Program-made: the position numbers and the translations under genes
The notes under the pieces: generated by a model
The model's database searches: none
The model's input: only the letters and a program-made list of their open reading frames with translations
What the model was told of the DNA's origin: nothing
From: an uncultured Bacilli bacterium
GTDB lineage: Bacteria > Bacillota_I > Bacilli_A > RF39 > UBA660
Length of the DNA stretch: 24,326 bases
Reading direction: 5' to 3'
Assembly: GCA_944331945.1 (NCBI GenBank)
Contig: CALVJC010000039.1
Coordinates: 1-24,326, forward strand
In this document: one piece after another, positions 15,565 through 23,613 of the stretch
Position numbering within the stretch: position 1 is the stretch's first letter
Layout of the letters: each line of letters starts with the position of its first letter

Positions 15565-17472
15565 ATGAAACGTAAGTTTTTTTCCTTTGTAATTCTTTTT
15601 TTGGGGCTTTTTGCTTTTCCTTTTGTTGTTTCAGCGAAAGAGCCTACGGAAAAGTTTTATATGAATATCTCTTTGCAAGAGAATGGAGATATTAAAGTAC
15701 AAGAATTAATTCAATTAGATGGAAATTATAATGGATTGAGTCGGGAATTAGAATATCTTGGTAAAACAAAGACTTTTACGGGAGTGAAAGAAGATTTAGA
15801 AGGAAGTAGTCTTTATAATGGAGAAGCAATTAGTGATGTTTTCGTTTCTAGCGTGGATGAAGATGATTTTTCTTTTGAAGCGATGGATCATATTTCTTCT
15901 TATTTTGAAGAAACTTCTTATGCTGTCAATGGGGATAGTGGAGTTTATACTCTTCGTCCCGCTTGGGATGGGGTGAATCTTCAGATTTATAATCCTTCTT
16001 CTTTGCATGAAGCATTTTATATCGAATATACGGTTAAAAATGTAGCGGTAGTTCATAATGATATAGCGGAGCTTGCTTGGAATGTTTTAGGAGATGGTTA
16101 TCGAGAGAATATTGGTGATTTTCAAGTACGAGTCACTTTGCCGACTTCTGTGAGTGATTTACGGATGTGGTTGCATGGCCCTTTAAATGGTGAGATTGAA
16201 CCAATGGGAGAGAATGGTTCTCTTGTGACTTATGATTTTTTAGGAGCTTACAATGCGGTGAGTGTTCGTCTTATGTTTCCAAAAGAAGTAATTCCAGAAT
16301 CAACAAAATTTAGTGGTATGGATGCTCGGGAAGATATTTTGGAAATTGAACAAGAACTTGCTGATCAAGCGAACTTGGAACGAGAGCGAATTGCGAGAGA
16401 AAATCTAATTGTTACCATTATTTCCATTGCTTGGTATGTAGCAGCGATTCTTTTAACGATTTATGCTTGTTATCTATCGAAGAAAAGTTTAAAAACGAAT
16501 TTTGCGATGGAATATTATCGGGATTTTCCAGCGGATTATGGTCCAGAAGTATTAGAGTATTTGCTAAAACAAAATGTTACGGAAGATAGTTTGTCGGCTT
16601 GTATTTTAAACTTAATTTATAAAAAAGCGATTAAGGTTGAAGAGGTTGTAGAAGAAAAGAAGAAAAAGAAAGAGTATAAGCTTATTTTGTTAGCAGAAAA
16701 TACTTCTAGTTATAGTGAACCAGAGCAGAAAGTTATTAAGTTATTATTTAAAGATGTCGGGAATGGAAAAGAAGTAAATTTAACGGCTTTTCAAAAATAT
16801 GGAACGGCTCCTTCTCAAGCTAGAACTTTTATGGATACCTATAATTCTTTTTTAAGATCAGCGAAGTCTTTAGGAAAAAAAGAAAAGTTTTTTAAAACAG
16901 CACCAGCTGTTGTGACGATTAGTGTTTTGGTGAGTTTGTTAGGATTTTTAATTTCCTTTTTAGCTATTTCCTTTGATATTTCCTTCTTTTTAGCACCTTT
17001 TGCAGGTCTTTTGGGAATTATCTTAGTCATTATTGTATTAACAAAGAAATTTTATACGAAAAAAGGTGCAGAGCATCATGGTAAATGGATGGCTCATAAA
17101 AGATTTTTGGAAGATTTTGGGCGAATGGATGAAAAAGAATTACCTGAAGTTGTTCTTTGGGATAAATATTTGGTATATGCAACCGTGTTAGGTTGTGCAG
17201 AAACTTTATCGAAACAAATGAAGATTAAAATTGATGATCTTTATCCAGATACGAATATTAATCCGACTGTCATGGGATATAATCCTTTCTTAACCCATTA
17301 TCTGCTATATTCGGCGGTATCTTCTTCCATTCATCAATCAGTGCATACCGCTGTTGCTTCTTCAAGAAGTTCCATTGCTTCTAGTCAGTCTTCTTCTTTA
17401 GGCGGTTTTGGGGGAGGAGCCTCGATGGGAGGAGGAAGCTTCGGTGGCGGTGGAGGCGGAGGACGCTTCTAA
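15565..17472 (+). CDS. DUF2207 family membrane protein with glycine-rich tail
   Basis: A signal peptide is clear (MKRKFFSFVILFLGLFAFPF, cleavage likely after VSA at residue 24). The extracytoplasmic DUF2207 domain spans about 25-270 (FYMNISLQENGDIKVQE). A membrane helix follows near 282-305. The cytoplasmic part includes LEYLLKQNVTEDSLSACILN, and a hydrophobic hairpin lies near 446-495. The end is a Ser-rich then Gly-rich tail (about 600-635) finishing GGGGGGGRF, as in other DUF2207 (YciQ-like) proteins. The family travels with LemA; function is unknown. I chose ATG 15565 because AGGAG sits 8 bases upstream and the signal peptide starts there; ATG 15547 has no site. With no clear promoter of its own, expression probably depends on read-through of the lemA terminator. 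Its stop abuts the stop of the convergent hydrolase with no bases between. Confidence 0.9.
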   Translation: MKRKFFSFVILFLGLFAFPFVVSAKEPTEKFYMNISLQENGDIKVQELIQLDGNYNGLSRELEYLGKTKTFTGVKEDLEGSSLYNGEAISDVFVSSVDEDDFSFEAMDHISSYFEETSYAVNGDSGVYTLRPAWDGVNLQIYNPSSLHEAFYIEYTVKNVAVVHNDIAELAWNVLGDGYRENIGDFQVRVTLPTSVSDLRMWLHGPLNGEIEPMGENGSLVTYDFLGAYNAVSVRLMFPKEVIPESTKFSGMDAREDILEIEQELADQANLERERIARENLIVTIISIAWYVAAILLTIYACYLSKKSLKTNFAMEYYRDFPADYGPEVLEYLLKQNVTEDSLSACILNLIYKKAIKVEEVVEEKKKKKEYKLILLAENTSSYSEPEQKVIKLLFKDVGNGKEVNLTAFQKYGTAPSQARTFMDTYNSFLRSAKSLGKKEKFFKTAPAVVTISVLVSLLGFLISFLAISFDISFFLAPFAGLLGIILVIIVLTKKFYTKKGAEHHGKWMAHKRFLEDFGRMDEKELPEVVLWDKYLVYATVLGCAETLSKQMKIKIDDLYPDTNINPTVMGYNPFLTHYLLYSAVSSSIHQSVHTAVASSRSSIASSQSSSLGGFGGGASMGGGSFGGGGGGGRF

Positions 17473-18234
17473 TTATTCCGCTAAAAAGCTTAAGATAATT
17501 TTGACAATAACATAAGGATTTTCTAAATAACAGAAATGACTACAACGAGGGAAAACGATTAATTCGCTTTCTCTTATTTTTTTGTTCATTTTGATACCAT
17601 CTTTTAGAGGAGTATCTTGATCACATTCTCCCCAAAGAAGGAGTGTTTTATTTTGAACATAGGCAAGATAAGGAGTTAGATCAAGATTCACAATGTTTTT
17701 GAATGTTTGACGCATTTCTTCGGGTAGATTCAAATAATCGGTTGAAGAGAATTTTTGGAATAGATAGTTTTTGGCTCTTTTTCTTGTTTTTTGAGGTAGA
17801 AAGTCGGCAAGATTTTGTAAAAGTTTGTAAGAGAATTGACGAAATCTGGCTTTTAATGTTTTTCTTGGTTTGATGCCGGCACTATCGATTAAAATTAATT
17901 TTTGCATATAAAGTCCATATTTGCTCGATAATAAAATGGCAATACGCCCCCCAAAAGAATGAGCAATCACGTTTGGACTTTTGATTTTGTTCACTGCTAA
18001 AAAATATTGTACTAATTCGGCATAATCAAACATGGTAAGTGTCTTTTTGGGAATGGGGCTTTTGCCAAACCCCGGATAATCTAAAAAATACACGGTATAA
18101 TCTAGTTGTAAAATTTCAATTAAACATTCCCATGACTTTTTTGTTTCTCCCCAGCCAGGTAGAATAACGATTGTGTCCTCTTTGTCTCCAAATTTTTCAT
18201 AATGCAAGATGATATTTTGATAGGTAAGATTCAT
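17473..18234 (-). CDS. Alpha/beta hydrolase fold protein
   Basis: The 253-residue protein has the alpha/beta hydrolase hallmarks. These are an oxyanion-hole loop LPGWGE (25-30), the strand and turn VYFLDYPGFGKSP, the nucleophile elbow AHSFGG (Ser93), an acid in LLWGECDQDTPL (Asp205 or Asp207) and the catalytic histidine in CSHFCYLENP (His233). A basic helical cap lies between about 120 and 185. Members cleave esters, thioesters, peptides or C-C bonds; the sequence does not tell which. The start is ATG at 18234, with AGGTG 6 bases upstream; the GTG at 18243 overlaps that site. It is divergent from helD and converges on the DUF2207 gene. No convincing promoter was found on this strand. Confidence 0.9.
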   Translation of the reverse strand: MNLTYQNIILHYEKFGDKEDTIVILPGWGETKKSWECLIEILQLDYTVYFLDYPGFGKSPIPKKTLTMFDYAELVQYFLAVNKIKSPNVIAHSFGGRIAILLSSKYGLYMQKLILIDSAGIKPRKTLKARFRQFSYKLLQNLADFLPQKTRKRAKNYLFQKFSSTDYLNLPEEMRQTFKNIVNLDLTPYLAYVQNKTLLLWGECDQDTPLKDGIKMNKKIRESELIVFPRCSHFCYLENPYVIVKIILSFLAE

Positions 18235-18273
18235 GATAATCACCTATCGTATCTTATGCCAAAAAAATTCTTC

Positions 18274-18302
18274 TTGTGCTTTTTTCTTTCTCGTGCTATA
18301 CT
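18274..18302 (+). promoter_or_regulatory. helD promoter, extended -10
   Basis: TTGTGC (18274-18279), 17 bp, then TATACT (18297-18302) preceded by TGC. Transcription should start near 18309, giving a leader of about 87 bases before the preferred helD start. Confidence 0.6.
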
Positions 18303-18329
18303 CTTTGTGACGTTTGCTTAACAACTTGC

Positions 18330-18395
18330 AGGAAAGACTAAATGAACTACATAGGAACTATGTGGCTTTTTTGCGTTTTTGGAAGGAGGTATTTA
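18330..18395 (+). promoter_or_regulatory. helD leader with in-frame upstream start and candidate attenuator
   Basis: An AGGAAAG ribosome-site-like sequence (18330-18336) lies 5 bases before ATG 18342. That ATG is in frame with helD, with no stop between it and the main start at 18396, which has its own strong AAGGAGG. An intrinsic terminator sits between the two starts. Ribosomes using the first ATG would run through the hairpin. Function is inference. Confidence 0.45.
18347..18372 (+). terminator. Intrinsic terminator in the helD leader
   Basis: CTACATAG (18347-18354) pairs with CTATGTGG (18358-18365), with one G-U pair and a GAA loop, followed by C and six T. The upstream gene points the other way, so the only transcript entering this site is that of helD itself. 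Confidence 0.65.
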
Positions 18396-20405
18396 ATGAT
18401 TACAAAAGAAGAATGGAGAAGAGAACAAAAGAAATTAAAAGAAGTGTTAGAAAAAGTAGATCAAACAAGAGAAGAACTTCAAGAGGAAGTTTTGGGAGAA
18501 GAAGAATCTTTTCAAGACTTTCAAAGGTTAGTTTGGGAAGGTAAGAGTTCTTTTGACCGCGCAGAATTTAATCAAGTTTTGGCTTCGAATACGATGGAAG
18601 CTCAAAAGATTTTAGCGAAACGAATGTATTTTAAACGGATTTGTTTGATATCGAAAAAACCTTATTTTGGATCTTTTCGATATCAAGAAGAAGGAAAAGA
18701 ATATCATATTTATCTTTCTTTTACTTATTTAACAGATGAGAATTATAACAATATTTTGTATGACTGGCGAAGTCCTATTTGTAGTCTTTTTTATGATTAT
18801 GAGATTGGTCCTTGTCAGTATGAAGCGCCGGGTGGGATTTATCATGGTACTTTGAAAGAAAAAAGACAATATAAAATTGACGATCGAAAGCTTCTTGCTG
18901 TTTTTGATAATTCACTTAATATTGATGATGATGTGTTACAAGATGTTTTGGCTCATAATAATAGTGATAAAATGAAAAATATTGTTAATACCATTCAACA
19001 AGAGCAGAATGAAGTGATTCGAAATTTGGATGATAAAAATTTAATTGTGCAAGGAATTGCAGGAAGTGGGAAAACTTCTGTGGCCCTTCATCGAATTGCC
19101 TTTTTACTTTATCGGATTGAGACATTGACTTCTAATCAGATTTTGATTTTTTCTCCGAATCAAATCTTTTCCGAATATATTTCCAATGTCTTACCAGAAC
19201 TAGGAGAAGATAATACCTTACAAACGACATTTAGTGATTATCTTTCTTACTTCTTAAAAGAATTTTCTAAAGTAGAATCTTTTTCTCATTTTATTGCATG
19301 TTATTATGAAGGAAAAAGAGAAAGAACTGAGTTCCTTTCGTATCAACAGTCACGGAAGATCATAAAAGATATGGAATGTTATTTGGAAGATTATATTGAT
19401 AGGGCAATGATTTTACAGGATTTTGTCGAAGGAAGAGAACATTTCGTTTCAAAAGAAGAAATCAATGAGCTGCTTCATGGAAGATATCAGCGTTTGCCAT
19501 TTTTTGAGCGAATTGAGGAAATAGCAGAGAAGTTATCTATGCGTTTTTATCAAAATCGGCAAAAGAAAGGAACTTTTCGTAAATTACTCTATCAGAATGC
19601 TTCTTTTCAAAAAAATTATAAAGAAATCTATTTGGATTTTTATCAAAGTCCTTATAGTGAATATATTTTAGAGGAAAGAAAAGGAAGAGAGTTCTTAAAA
19701 CAAAAGGAAATTTCTTATGCGGATGCTTTGCTTTTTGCTTATATGAAAGGAATTTTGGAAGGGTTTCCTTATGAGGAAAATATTAAGCAAGTGGTTGTTG
19801 ATGAAGCGCAAGATTATAATTATTTACAATATGTTATGATGCAAAAAATCTTTCCGAAAGCTAATTTTACGATTCTAGGGGATATCAATCAAAATATGAA
19901 TCCTTATGCTTCTTATTCTTCTCTTGCAGTTTTACAGGATATCTTTGCTTCAAGTCGTTATTTAGAACTTAAGAAAACGTATCGTTCTAGTCCTGAGATT
20001 ATCGAATATACCAATCAGATTTTAAATCTTTCTTTGACTTCAGCGATTCGTAGAGAAACGAATATTCCGGTTGGTCATCATGAAAGTGAAGAGGATTTGA
20101 TAGAGTCTATTTCTAAGCTTCATCAAAAATATGCATCCCTTGCCATTATTACCAAAGAAGAGAAGAGTGCTTTCCGGCTTTATGAGAGATTAAAAGATTC
20201 TTTTTCTCTTTCTCTTTTAACAGGGGAAAGTAAAAAATTTCAAAGAGAATTTGTGATAGTGCCGAGCTATTTAGCGAAGGGGTTAGAATTTGATAGTGTG
20301 ATTGTTTATAATGATCCGCAAAATCCTTTTCAAGATTCGGATAAATTTCTTTTATACATTGCTTGTACGAGAGCTCAACAAGAGTTGCAATTATATTATT
20401 TGTAG
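18396..20405 (+). CDS. helD: HelD-like superfamily 1 ATPase (RNA polymerase recycling factor)
   Basis: HelD is a UvrD-like motor that releases stalled or post-termination RNA polymerase, inserting a coiled coil into the secondary channel. A long N-terminal charged coiled coil (about residues 4-35) fits that arm. The middle has LYDWRSPICSLFYDYE, typical of HelD. Walker A is GIAGSGKTSVALHRIA (from 220), followed by LIFSPNQIFSEYISNVLPEL. Walker B is VVVDEAQDYN (about 468-477). Late helicase motifs include GDINQNMNPY, YRSSPEI, YLAKGLEFDSVIVYN and the end LYIACTRAQQELQLYYL. At 669 residues it is about 100 shorter than Bacillus HelD. ATG 18396 has AAGGAGG 6 bases upstream. An alternative in-frame ATG at 18342 would add 18 residues. 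A Gre-like gene follows after 8 bp. Confidence 0.9.
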   Translation: MITKEEWRREQKKLKEVLEKVDQTREELQEEVLGEEESFQDFQRLVWEGKSSFDRAEFNQVLASNTMEAQKILAKRMYFKRICLISKKPYFGSFRYQEEGKEYHIYLSFTYLTDENYNNILYDWRSPICSLFYDYEIGPCQYEAPGGIYHGTLKEKRQYKIDDRKLLAVFDNSLNIDDDVLQDVLAHNNSDKMKNIVNTIQQEQNEVIRNLDDKNLIVQGIAGSGKTSVALHRIAFLLYRIETLTSNQILIFSPNQIFSEYISNVLPELGEDNTLQTTFSDYLSYFLKEFSKVESFSHFIACYYEGKRERTEFLSYQQSRKIIKDMECYLEDYIDRAMILQDFVEGREHFVSKEEINELLHGRYQRLPFFERIEEIAEKLSMRFYQNRQKKGTFRKLLYQNASFQKNYKEIYLDFYQSPYSEYILEERKGREFLKQKEISYADALLFAYMKGILEGFPYEENIKQVVVDEAQDYNYLQYVMMQKIFPKANFTILGDINQNMNPYASYSSLAVLQDIFASSRYLELKKTYRSSPEIIEYTNQILNLSLTSAIRRETNIPVGHHESEEDLIESISKLHQKYASLAIITKEEKSAFRLYERLKDSFSLSLLTGESKKFQREFVIVPSYLAKGLEFDSVIVYNDPQNPFQDSDKFLLYIACTRAQQELQLYYL

Positions 20406-20413
20406 GTGATAAG

Positions 20414-20914
20414 ATGGATAAGATTTTTGTTAGTTTAGAAGGGTATCAAGAATATTTAAAGGAATTGGATCAGATTCGTGAGAAGATTCGTAAAAATAGT
20501 GCTTCTATGAGTGAATATATGAGTGATGATGCTTATGGAGATGGATGGCATGATAATTTTGCTTATGAAGAAGCAAGAAAGATGGAATATCAACTCTTTT
20601 TAGAATATGAAAAGAAATTAAAAGGTTTGAATCAATTAGAAATTATGAAAAAGAAAGAGAGTGATACGATTGATCTTGATACTTATTTCTTGTTTCAGTT
20701 TGAAGATGGAGAAGAAGAGTGGTATCAGTTAGTAGGATCTACAAAAAGTAAAGAGAATGATAAATATATGTCTGTTACCTTAAATAGTCCTTTTGGAAGA
20801 AGTGTTTATGGAAAAAAAGGTGGCGATGTTGTTCGTTATTTTGTGGATGGAATAGAATATCGTGGGGTTATTTTAGATAGAAGAGATGAACTAGTGAACT
20901 ATAGAAAAGATTGA
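20414..20914 (+). CDS. GreA/GreB-like transcript cleavage factor (divergent)
   Basis: The 166-residue protein has the two-part Gre layout. An N-terminal helical hairpin (about 1-80) carries YGDGWHDNFAYEEARK at its tip, comparable to GDLSENAEYHAAK of GreA but with one additional residue between the acids. A C-terminal FKBP-like domain holds SPFGRSVYGKKGGDVVRY, matching SPxGxAxxGKxxGD. Gre factors enter the RNA polymerase secondary channel and stimulate cleavage of backtracked RNA; the tip acids (here Asp43 and Asp47) hold the metal. ATG 20414 is chosen because AGGTG, which overlaps the helD stop, lies 5 bases upstream. It is surely cotranscribed with helD. It may be a Gre paralogue rather than the main GreA, since the tip is altered. 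Confidence 0.78.
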   Translation: MDKIFVSLEGYQEYLKELDQIREKIRKNSASMSEYMSDDAYGDGWHDNFAYEEARKMEYQLFLEYEKKLKGLNQLEIMKKKESDTIDLDTYFLFQFEDGEEEWYQLVGSTKSKENDKYMSVTLNSPFGRSVYGKKGGDVVRYFVDGIEYRGVILDRRDELVNYRKD

Positions 20915-20929
20915 CTTTTTCTCTTTTTT
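20903..20929 (+). terminator. Probable terminator of the helD-gre unit
   Basis: AGAAAAG (20903-20909) can pair with CTTTTTCT (20915-20922) with one bulged T and a 5-base loop, followed by C and six T. It overlaps the gene end and the -35 box of the next promoter. The stem is A-T rich and therefore weak. Confidence 0.45.
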
Positions 20930-20939
20930 GTGGTAAAAT
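20911..20939 (+). promoter_or_regulatory. Promoter of the TPR operon
   Basis: TTGACT (20911-20916), 17 bp, then TAAAAT (20934-20939) preceded by TGG. The -35 overlaps the TGA stop of the Gre-like gene. The start codon is 35 bp downstream, after AAGGGGGA (20958-20964). Confidence 0.65.
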
Positions 20940-20974
20940 AAGCCTTACGTTAAGAAAAGGGGGATATCAAGATT

Positions 20975-21955
20975 ATGACAACAGAACGAAAGGAACAATT
21001 AGAAGGACAAGCAAAAGAATATTTTGATCAAGGTGATTGGGTTAATGCCAGAAAATGTTATTTAGAACTTTATCGGGAAGGAAATAGGCAAAAAAAGAAC
21101 GTTTATCGTCTCGTTCAATTAGATTTAAAATTGGATCTTTATCAAGAAGCTAGGACGATATTAGAACAAATCGATTCGAAAGAACCTTGCTTTTTAAAGA
21201 CTTCTATTTCGCTTGAGACAAATGAGTATAATTTTAAGACAGCTGAAAAAATAATTTATTCTTTTATGCAAAAAGACAATAATCAAGTAGAAGGTTTAAA
21301 ATTATTGCTTGGTAATTCTTTAAATAGAGGAGAATATGACACTGCTCGTAAAATCGCTTCATCCCTTTTATTTGATCGGGAGCATTACTTTAAAGCATTT
21401 CAAGGGTTGGTTCAATTAGATATTTTAACCGGTGATTATGAGAAGGCTTTTTATCAGTTAAATCGGATCGATCCTCTTCGTTTACAAGATAGACAGGTTA
21501 AAGCTTGGTATAATTATTGTTCTCAGTTTATTTGTAAAAGATTAAACTTGGAGGAAAGCTCAGAGCTTGCAGTTGATAATTATCGACATAACATTGTGTT
21601 ACATCCCGAACAAAATAAAGAGATGGTTATTCAACATATCCAAAAGCATGAACTAGGAAATGAGAACAATCAGAGTGAATTTTCTTCTTTTTTTGCTTTG
21701 ACTGATTATGCCAAATTATATGATGTTGTGCGTAATAAAATGAAAATGAGTCGTCAAGTTTATTCTTTTCAAGATAGTCAGTATGCACTTCCCATGGAAA
21801 CACCAATTGGAGTGATCGATGGGAAAATTAGTTCTGATATAGGGGTTGCTTCAGTTTTTGATCAGGAAGAAATTATCACGATGTATCCAATTTCTTTATC
21901 AAAGGATTTTAATAAAGATGGATATTGTTACCAAAAGAAAATGGGGGTGAAATAA
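20975..21955 (+). CDS. Tetratricopeptide-like repeat protein
   Basis: The 326-residue protein is soluble, without signal peptide. Helical pairs of TPR type run from about residue 5 to 190: AKEYFDQGDWVNARKCYLEL, QLDLKLDLYQEARTILEQID, GNSLNRGEYDTARKIASSLL and QLDILTGDYEKAFYQLNRID. The C-terminal part (about 235-320) is different. It has a helix FALTDYAKLYDVVRNKMKMS and a beta-rich segment VIDGKISSDIGVASV...IITMYPI, which I cannot assign. Such proteins usually serve as protein-binding scaffolds. It has its own promoter and its stop overlaps the start of the next gene by one base (TAATG), so the pair is translationally coupled and probably acts together. Partner and process are unknown. Confidence 0.75.
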   Translation: MTTERKEQLEGQAKEYFDQGDWVNARKCYLELYREGNRQKKNVYRLVQLDLKLDLYQEARTILEQIDSKEPCFLKTSISLETNEYNFKTAEKIIYSFMQKDNNQVEGLKLLLGNSLNRGEYDTARKIASSLLFDREHYFKAFQGLVQLDILTGDYEKAFYQLNRIDPLRLQDRQVKAWYNYCSQFICKRLNLEESSELAVDNYRHNIVLHPEQNKEMVIQHIQKHELGNENNQSEFSSFFALTDYAKLYDVVRNKMKMSRQVYSFQDSQYALPMETPIGVIDGKISSDIGVASVFDQEEIITMYPISLSKDFNKDGYCYQKKMGVK

Positions 21956-23511
21956 TGATTTCGGAAGAAAAATTAGATGAGGTTTTAGCTTTATCGGTTG
22001 AAAAAGAAGAAATAAAGAAAAGTGAATTGGCATCGCATGGAATTACTTCCTATGAAGTAAAAGAAATGATAGAAACAGGATTTTTATCGCGTGTTCGTCA
22101 TGGTTATTATAGTGTTTTAGATGGAGCACCATTTTATCAAAAAGCACTTGTGTTAAATCGCGGAAGAAAGTTTCAGGATTCGATTGCTTATTTTAAGAAA
22201 AGTTATGATTTAGGATATGAAGTTTCCAGTTGCTCTTTTCGTCTTTTTTTAAGATTTTTAGAGAATCAAGATTATGAGAAGTCTCTTTCTTATTTAGAGT
22301 CTCTTTATCATGATGAGAGTAACCAAACTGTAGTATCTCGGAGTTATAATGAAATGTTTTTTGTGTTATTAGCAAATTTAGTGGATTCTCCTATGGAAAA
22401 GAAAGATATTTTGCAAAAGAGTTATGTTCCGATTGAAAGAAAAGATAATGATGTCCTTACAGCGAAAGAAATTGTTCGAAAAGCGGTATTAGCTCGACAA
22501 TTTGATGTTGCTCATCGTTATCTTGATTCTTCTTTTCTTCATGGACCATACCGTGTGGATGCTCAAGTTGTGGCGATGCAACAGTTGATCTTAGCCAATC
22601 AAAAGCAGGAGAGAATAGAAGAGAAACAGTTAACTTATTATTATCAAAATGGTGATTATTCTTCTATTGTTACTTTGCTTTCTCAGAAGGAAGAGAAATG
22701 TGGTTTATTATCGTTAGAACAAAGTTTGATGTTAAAAGTAGCTCAAAAACATGTGCTATTAAAAGAAGAACAACCTTTACAAAAGTCTTCTACGGAAAAA
22801 ACAGATCCTTTCTCTTTGATAGAAACCAATCATTTTGATAAAGTTTCAGAATATGTAGAGAGCGAATTTGAAGATGCAGTATTACTGGAAGATATGTTGC
22901 GCGATACCATTGCTTTACAGAAAAAGGTTAATTTGTTGGCACCTCATAAAAAACCTTTGCCGGTAAAAATGGAATCAAGAGTTGAAGTTGAAAAGAAAAT
23001 AGAAGTTCTTCCTTCTGAAAAATTACAAGAAGAGGAGAAGGAAGAAAGCACTTCTGTAAATGGCTTACTTTTATTACAACAAGGAGAATATCAAAGAGGA
23101 AAAGAAGTCATTTCTTCACTTCTTCAAGAAAAAGGAAAAGAGAAGTATCAAGATATTGTGATGGATTCTTTGAGATATTCTTTGTTGGAAGAAGATACGG
23201 ATTTCGAAGAATTAACGAAGACGTTTTGTACTATTATGCAAGAAGATAAGCCAACTTCTCTATTACCACATTATCTTGTTTCCTTTTATCAAGAATTGGG
23301 CGTTGATCAAGCTAAGTGTTCTTTGCGATTAGAACAATTGAAGAAATTAGATGAAGCTGGATGTTCTTGTGATGCCCTTCCATTACTTAAGAAAACATTT
23401 TATTTTGGAGGAAGTTTAGATCAAGAAGCTCTTACCCGTCTTGAGAAGGTAGAGAGTAAAATAAATCAAGTGGAAAAAACAGAGAAAGAAAAAATTTTGG
23501 AAAAAAAATAA
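21955..23511 (+). CDS. AbiEi-like winged-helix plus TPR-like repeat protein
   Basis: The 518-residue protein starts at ATG 21955, with GGGGGTGA 5 bases upstream. Its first 55 residues look like a winged helix: KSELASHGITSYEVKEMIET followed by the wing GFLSRVRHGYYSVLD. This resembles the N-terminal domain of AbiEi-type antitoxins and related regulators. Residues about 57-270 contain TPR-like helical pairs (NRGRKFQDSIAYFKKSYDLG, ENQDYEKSLSYLESLYHD, ARQFDVAHRYLDSSF, NGDYSSIVTLLSQKE). A Lys/Glu/Val-rich linker (about 330-365) leads to a second repeat block (LLLQQGEYQRGKEVISSLLQ) to the end. A DNA-binding or regulator role is plausible; scaffold is the alternative. It is coupled to the preceding TPR gene and ends at a strong terminator. 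Confidence 0.72.
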   Translation: MISEEKLDEVLALSVEKEEIKKSELASHGITSYEVKEMIETGFLSRVRHGYYSVLDGAPFYQKALVLNRGRKFQDSIAYFKKSYDLGYEVSSCSFRLFLRFLENQDYEKSLSYLESLYHDESNQTVVSRSYNEMFFVLLANLVDSPMEKKDILQKSYVPIERKDNDVLTAKEIVRKAVLARQFDVAHRYLDSSFLHGPYRVDAQVVAMQQLILANQKQERIEEKQLTYYYQNGDYSSIVTLLSQKEEKCGLLSLEQSLMLKVAQKHVLLKEEQPLQKSSTEKTDPFSLIETNHFDKVSEYVESEFEDAVLLEDMLRDTIALQKKVNLLAPHKKPLPVKMESRVEVEKKIEVLPSEKLQEEEKEESTSVNGLLLLQQGEYQRGKEVISSLLQEKGKEKYQDIVMDSLRYSLLEEDTDFEELTKTFCTIMQEDKPTSLLPHYLVSFYQELGVDQAKCSLRLEQLKKLDEAGCSCDALPLLKKTFYFGGSLDQEALTRLEKVESKINQVEKTEKEKILEKK

Positions 23512-23518
23512 AAAAGTA

Positions 23519-23535
23519 CCAATTTTTAAAATTGG
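23519..23535. repeat. Perfect 8+1+8 palindrome, CCAATTTT/AAAATTGG
   Basis: CCAATTTT (23519-23526), one T, then AAAATTGG (23528-23535). It lies just after the TPR gene and before its terminator. The same half-site recurs around the next promoter, so this may be an operator. Confidence 0.45.
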
Positions 23536-23548
23536 GCTATCGTTTGTG

Positions 23549-23600
23549 GGTGAATATTGAAAATTCCTCTAGGGAAAATACAATATTCATCTCTTTTTTT
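23549..23600 (+). terminator. Intrinsic terminator of the TPR operon
   Basis: GGTGAATATTG (23549-23559) and CAATATTCATC (23581-23591) form an 11-bp stem with one G-U pair. A small inner TTCC/GGAA helix lies in the apical region, and seven T end the element at 23600. Confidence 0.8.
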
Positions 23601-23613
23601 GTCTGAATTTAAA

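Noticed and set aside
18314..18544. Small Lys/Arg-rich open frame overlapping the helD start
   Set aside because: No ribosome site or recognisable protein; the basic composition comes from reading the GAA/AAG-rich helD 5' end in another frame.
20912..20914. TGA read as tryptophan, as in Mycoplasma
   Set aside because: Tryptophan is TGG throughout, and reading through TGA here and at 13742 would not give sensible protein.
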